From NCBI GenBank assembly GCA_005877675.1, contig VBNZ01000280.1:1-5685 (forward strand): 5,685 nucleotides of DNA, written 5' to 3'. Shown one piece after another: positions 4,578-5,685 of this stretch. The translations under genes and the position numbers were made by a program. The notes beneath the pieces are model-generated. The model made no database searches and was not told the DNA's origin. It saw nothing but the letters and a program-made list of their open reading frames with translations. Each line of letters starts with the position of its first letter. Position 1 is the stretch's first letter. Source of the stretch: Gammaproteobacteria bacterium. Lineage in GTDB: Bacteria > Pseudomonadota > Gammaproteobacteria > Xanthomonadales > Rhodanobacteraceae.

Positions 4578-5685
4578 GCGCGGCGCCGCAGGCCTCCTTC
4601 GCCGGAACCTACCGCCGCCTGCTCGGCTACCTGTGGCCGTTGCGCTGGACGGTCGCGTTCGCATTTGTCGGCATGGCACTCGATGCCGCCTGCGGATCGG
4701 CCTTCATCAAGTTCATCAAGGACATCATCGACGCGATTTTCACCGAGCACGATCCGTTCTGGACCAAGTGGATGCCGATCGTCATCATCGTGCTGTTCCT
4801 CGTGCGCGGCATCGCAACCTACATCACCGACTACGGCATGGCGCGTGTCGCACGCGGGATCGTGCACCGCATGCGCAACGAAGTGTTCGCGCGCTATCTG
4901 CAGTTACCGGGCAGCCACTTCAGCGCGGAAACAACCGGGCATATGATTTCGCGACTGACCTTCACGGTCGAGCAGGTTGCCGGCGCCTGCACCGATTCGC
5001 TCAAGATACTCGTACTGCACTCGCTCAGCATCATCGGGTTCACGGCGGTGATGCTCTACTACAGCGCACGGCTCACCGCGGCGTTGTTCGTGCTCGCGCC
5101 ATTGATCGCGGCGATCGTCTACATCGTCGGCAGGCGCTACCGCCGCATCGGTCCGCGCATCCAGCAGTCGATGGGTGAGGTGACCGGGACGATCGACGAA
5201 GTCGTGCTCGGTCAGCGCGAGGTCAAAATCTATGGCGGGCAGGACTACGAGCGCGAACGTTTTGGGAAGGTGACCAATGAAAATCGCCGTCTCAATCTCA
5301 AGGTGTCTTCGACCAATGCTTTATCGACCTCGCTCGTGCAGATCGTCGCCGCCTGTGCCATCGCCGCAGTGATTCTTGTTGCAACGCGGCCGGGCATCAT
5401 CAATCACATCACTTCCGGTCAATTCATGTCGGTCATCACGGGCATGAGCGTGATGCTGACTTCGCTCAAGCAGCTCACGACAGTGCAGTCGAGCCTCAAC
5501 CGCGGCATCGTTGCGGCGCAGGATCTGTTTGCGCTGCTCGACACGCCCGGCGAAATCGACCGCGGCACACGGCGCGCCGAGCATTGCCGCGGCGATATCG
5601 ACTTCATCGATGTATCGTTTGCCTACGATGCGCAAAAAGCCGCGGCGCTCGATCGCATCAGCCTGCACTGCAAACCCGGCGAAGT
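4574..5685 (+). CDS. msbA: MsbA-type lipid A ABC exporter, N-terminal TM domain, 3'-truncated by window
   Basis: MsbA is a homodimeric inner-membrane ABC transporter that flips core-lipid A from the inner to the outer leaflet, an essential step of lipopolysaccharide assembly. The frame is open from GTG 4574 to the window end (370 codons). The start GTG overlaps the exbD stop (GTGA), with AAAGGA (4557-4562) 11 nt upstream; the next ATG (4670) would lose part of TM1. The N-terminus TYRRLLGYLWPLRW precedes TM1 (about 26-45). TM2 is about 67-88, TM3/4 about 150-195 and TM5/6 about 258-310. The sequence RMRNEVFARYLQLPGSHF and the loop IDEVVLGQREVKIYGGQ are typical of type I ABC exporters of lipids. 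The nucleotide-binding domain begins (IDFIDVSFAY), and the window ends at CKPGE just before the Walker A motif. lpxK is expected next by synteny. Confidence 0.93.
   Translation, partial: MSAAPQASFAGTYRRLLGYLWPLRWTVAFAFVGMALDAACGSAFIKFIKDIIDAIFTEHDPFWTKWMPIVIIVLFLVRGIATYITDYGMARVARGIVHRMRNEVFARYLQLPGSHFSAETTGHMISRLTFTVEQVAGACTDSLKILVLHSLSIIGFTAVMLYYSARLTAALFVLAPLIAAIVYIVGRRYRRIGPRIQQSMGEVTGTIDEVVLGQREVKIYGGQDYERERFGKVTNENRRLNLKVSSTNALSTSLVQIVAACAIAAVILVATRPGIINHITSGQFMSVITGMSVMLTSLKQLTTVQSSLNRGIVAAQDLFALLDTPGEIDRGTRRAEHCRGDIDFIDVSFAYDAQKAAALDRISLHCKPGE

Noticed and set aside
4495..5178. A 227-codon + strand frame overlapping msbA
   Set aside because: It is an Arg/His-rich out-of-frame shadow; the overlapping msbA frame has continuous family similarity.

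Overview
This window looks like a chromosomal core region of a gammaproteobacterium with about 60% GC. It holds the 3' end of lon, then hupB, tRNA-Val(UAC), tRNA-Asp(GUC), ppiD, an exbB/exbD proton-channel pair and the 5' two thirds of msbA, all on the + strand. The order lon-hupB-ppiD is the classic gammaproteobacterial arrangement. Two tRNA genes between hupB and ppiD, and an ExbB/ExbD pair directly ahead of msbA, fit the Xanthomonadales (Lysobacterales) best. That placement is inference from gene order, not from a database match.

Layout. Positions 1-447 are the Lon protease domain with its Ser-Lys dyad. Positions 448-752 are a leader/intergenic region with a probable lon terminator, a good extended -10 promoter for hupB, and two inverted repeats in the hupB 5' leader. 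hupB (753-1025) is followed within 32 nt by tRNA-Val, then tRNA-Asp. The first convincing terminator comes only after tRNA-Asp (1286-1315), so hupB and the tRNAs may share a transcript. ppiD (1385-3253) encodes a membrane-anchored periplasmic parvulin-type chaperone. After a 220-nt gap, exbB (GTG 3474) starts a tight run of exbB, exbD and msbA with 1-nt spacing and a 4-nt overlap.

How the genes relate. Lon, HU and PpiD link cytoplasmic proteolysis, nucleoid structure and envelope protein quality control. ExbB/ExbD form a proton-driven inner-membrane motor unit. MsbA flips lipid A-core across the inner membrane, so the second operon belongs to envelope and lipopolysaccharide biogenesis.

Most notable point. 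exbD is not intact as read. The N-terminal half (TM helix with the proton-path Asp) and the C-terminal half (periplasmic domain) lie in different frames, and roughly 16 residues normally found between them are missing. The frame-1 product stops at 4407, while msbA starts within the exbD stop codon of the other frame at 4574. This is a recent deletion/pseudogene, an assembly error, or less likely a recoding site. I see no mobile element, CRISPR array, phage gene or plainly new system; the rest is conserved housekeeping DNA with some interesting small structures.
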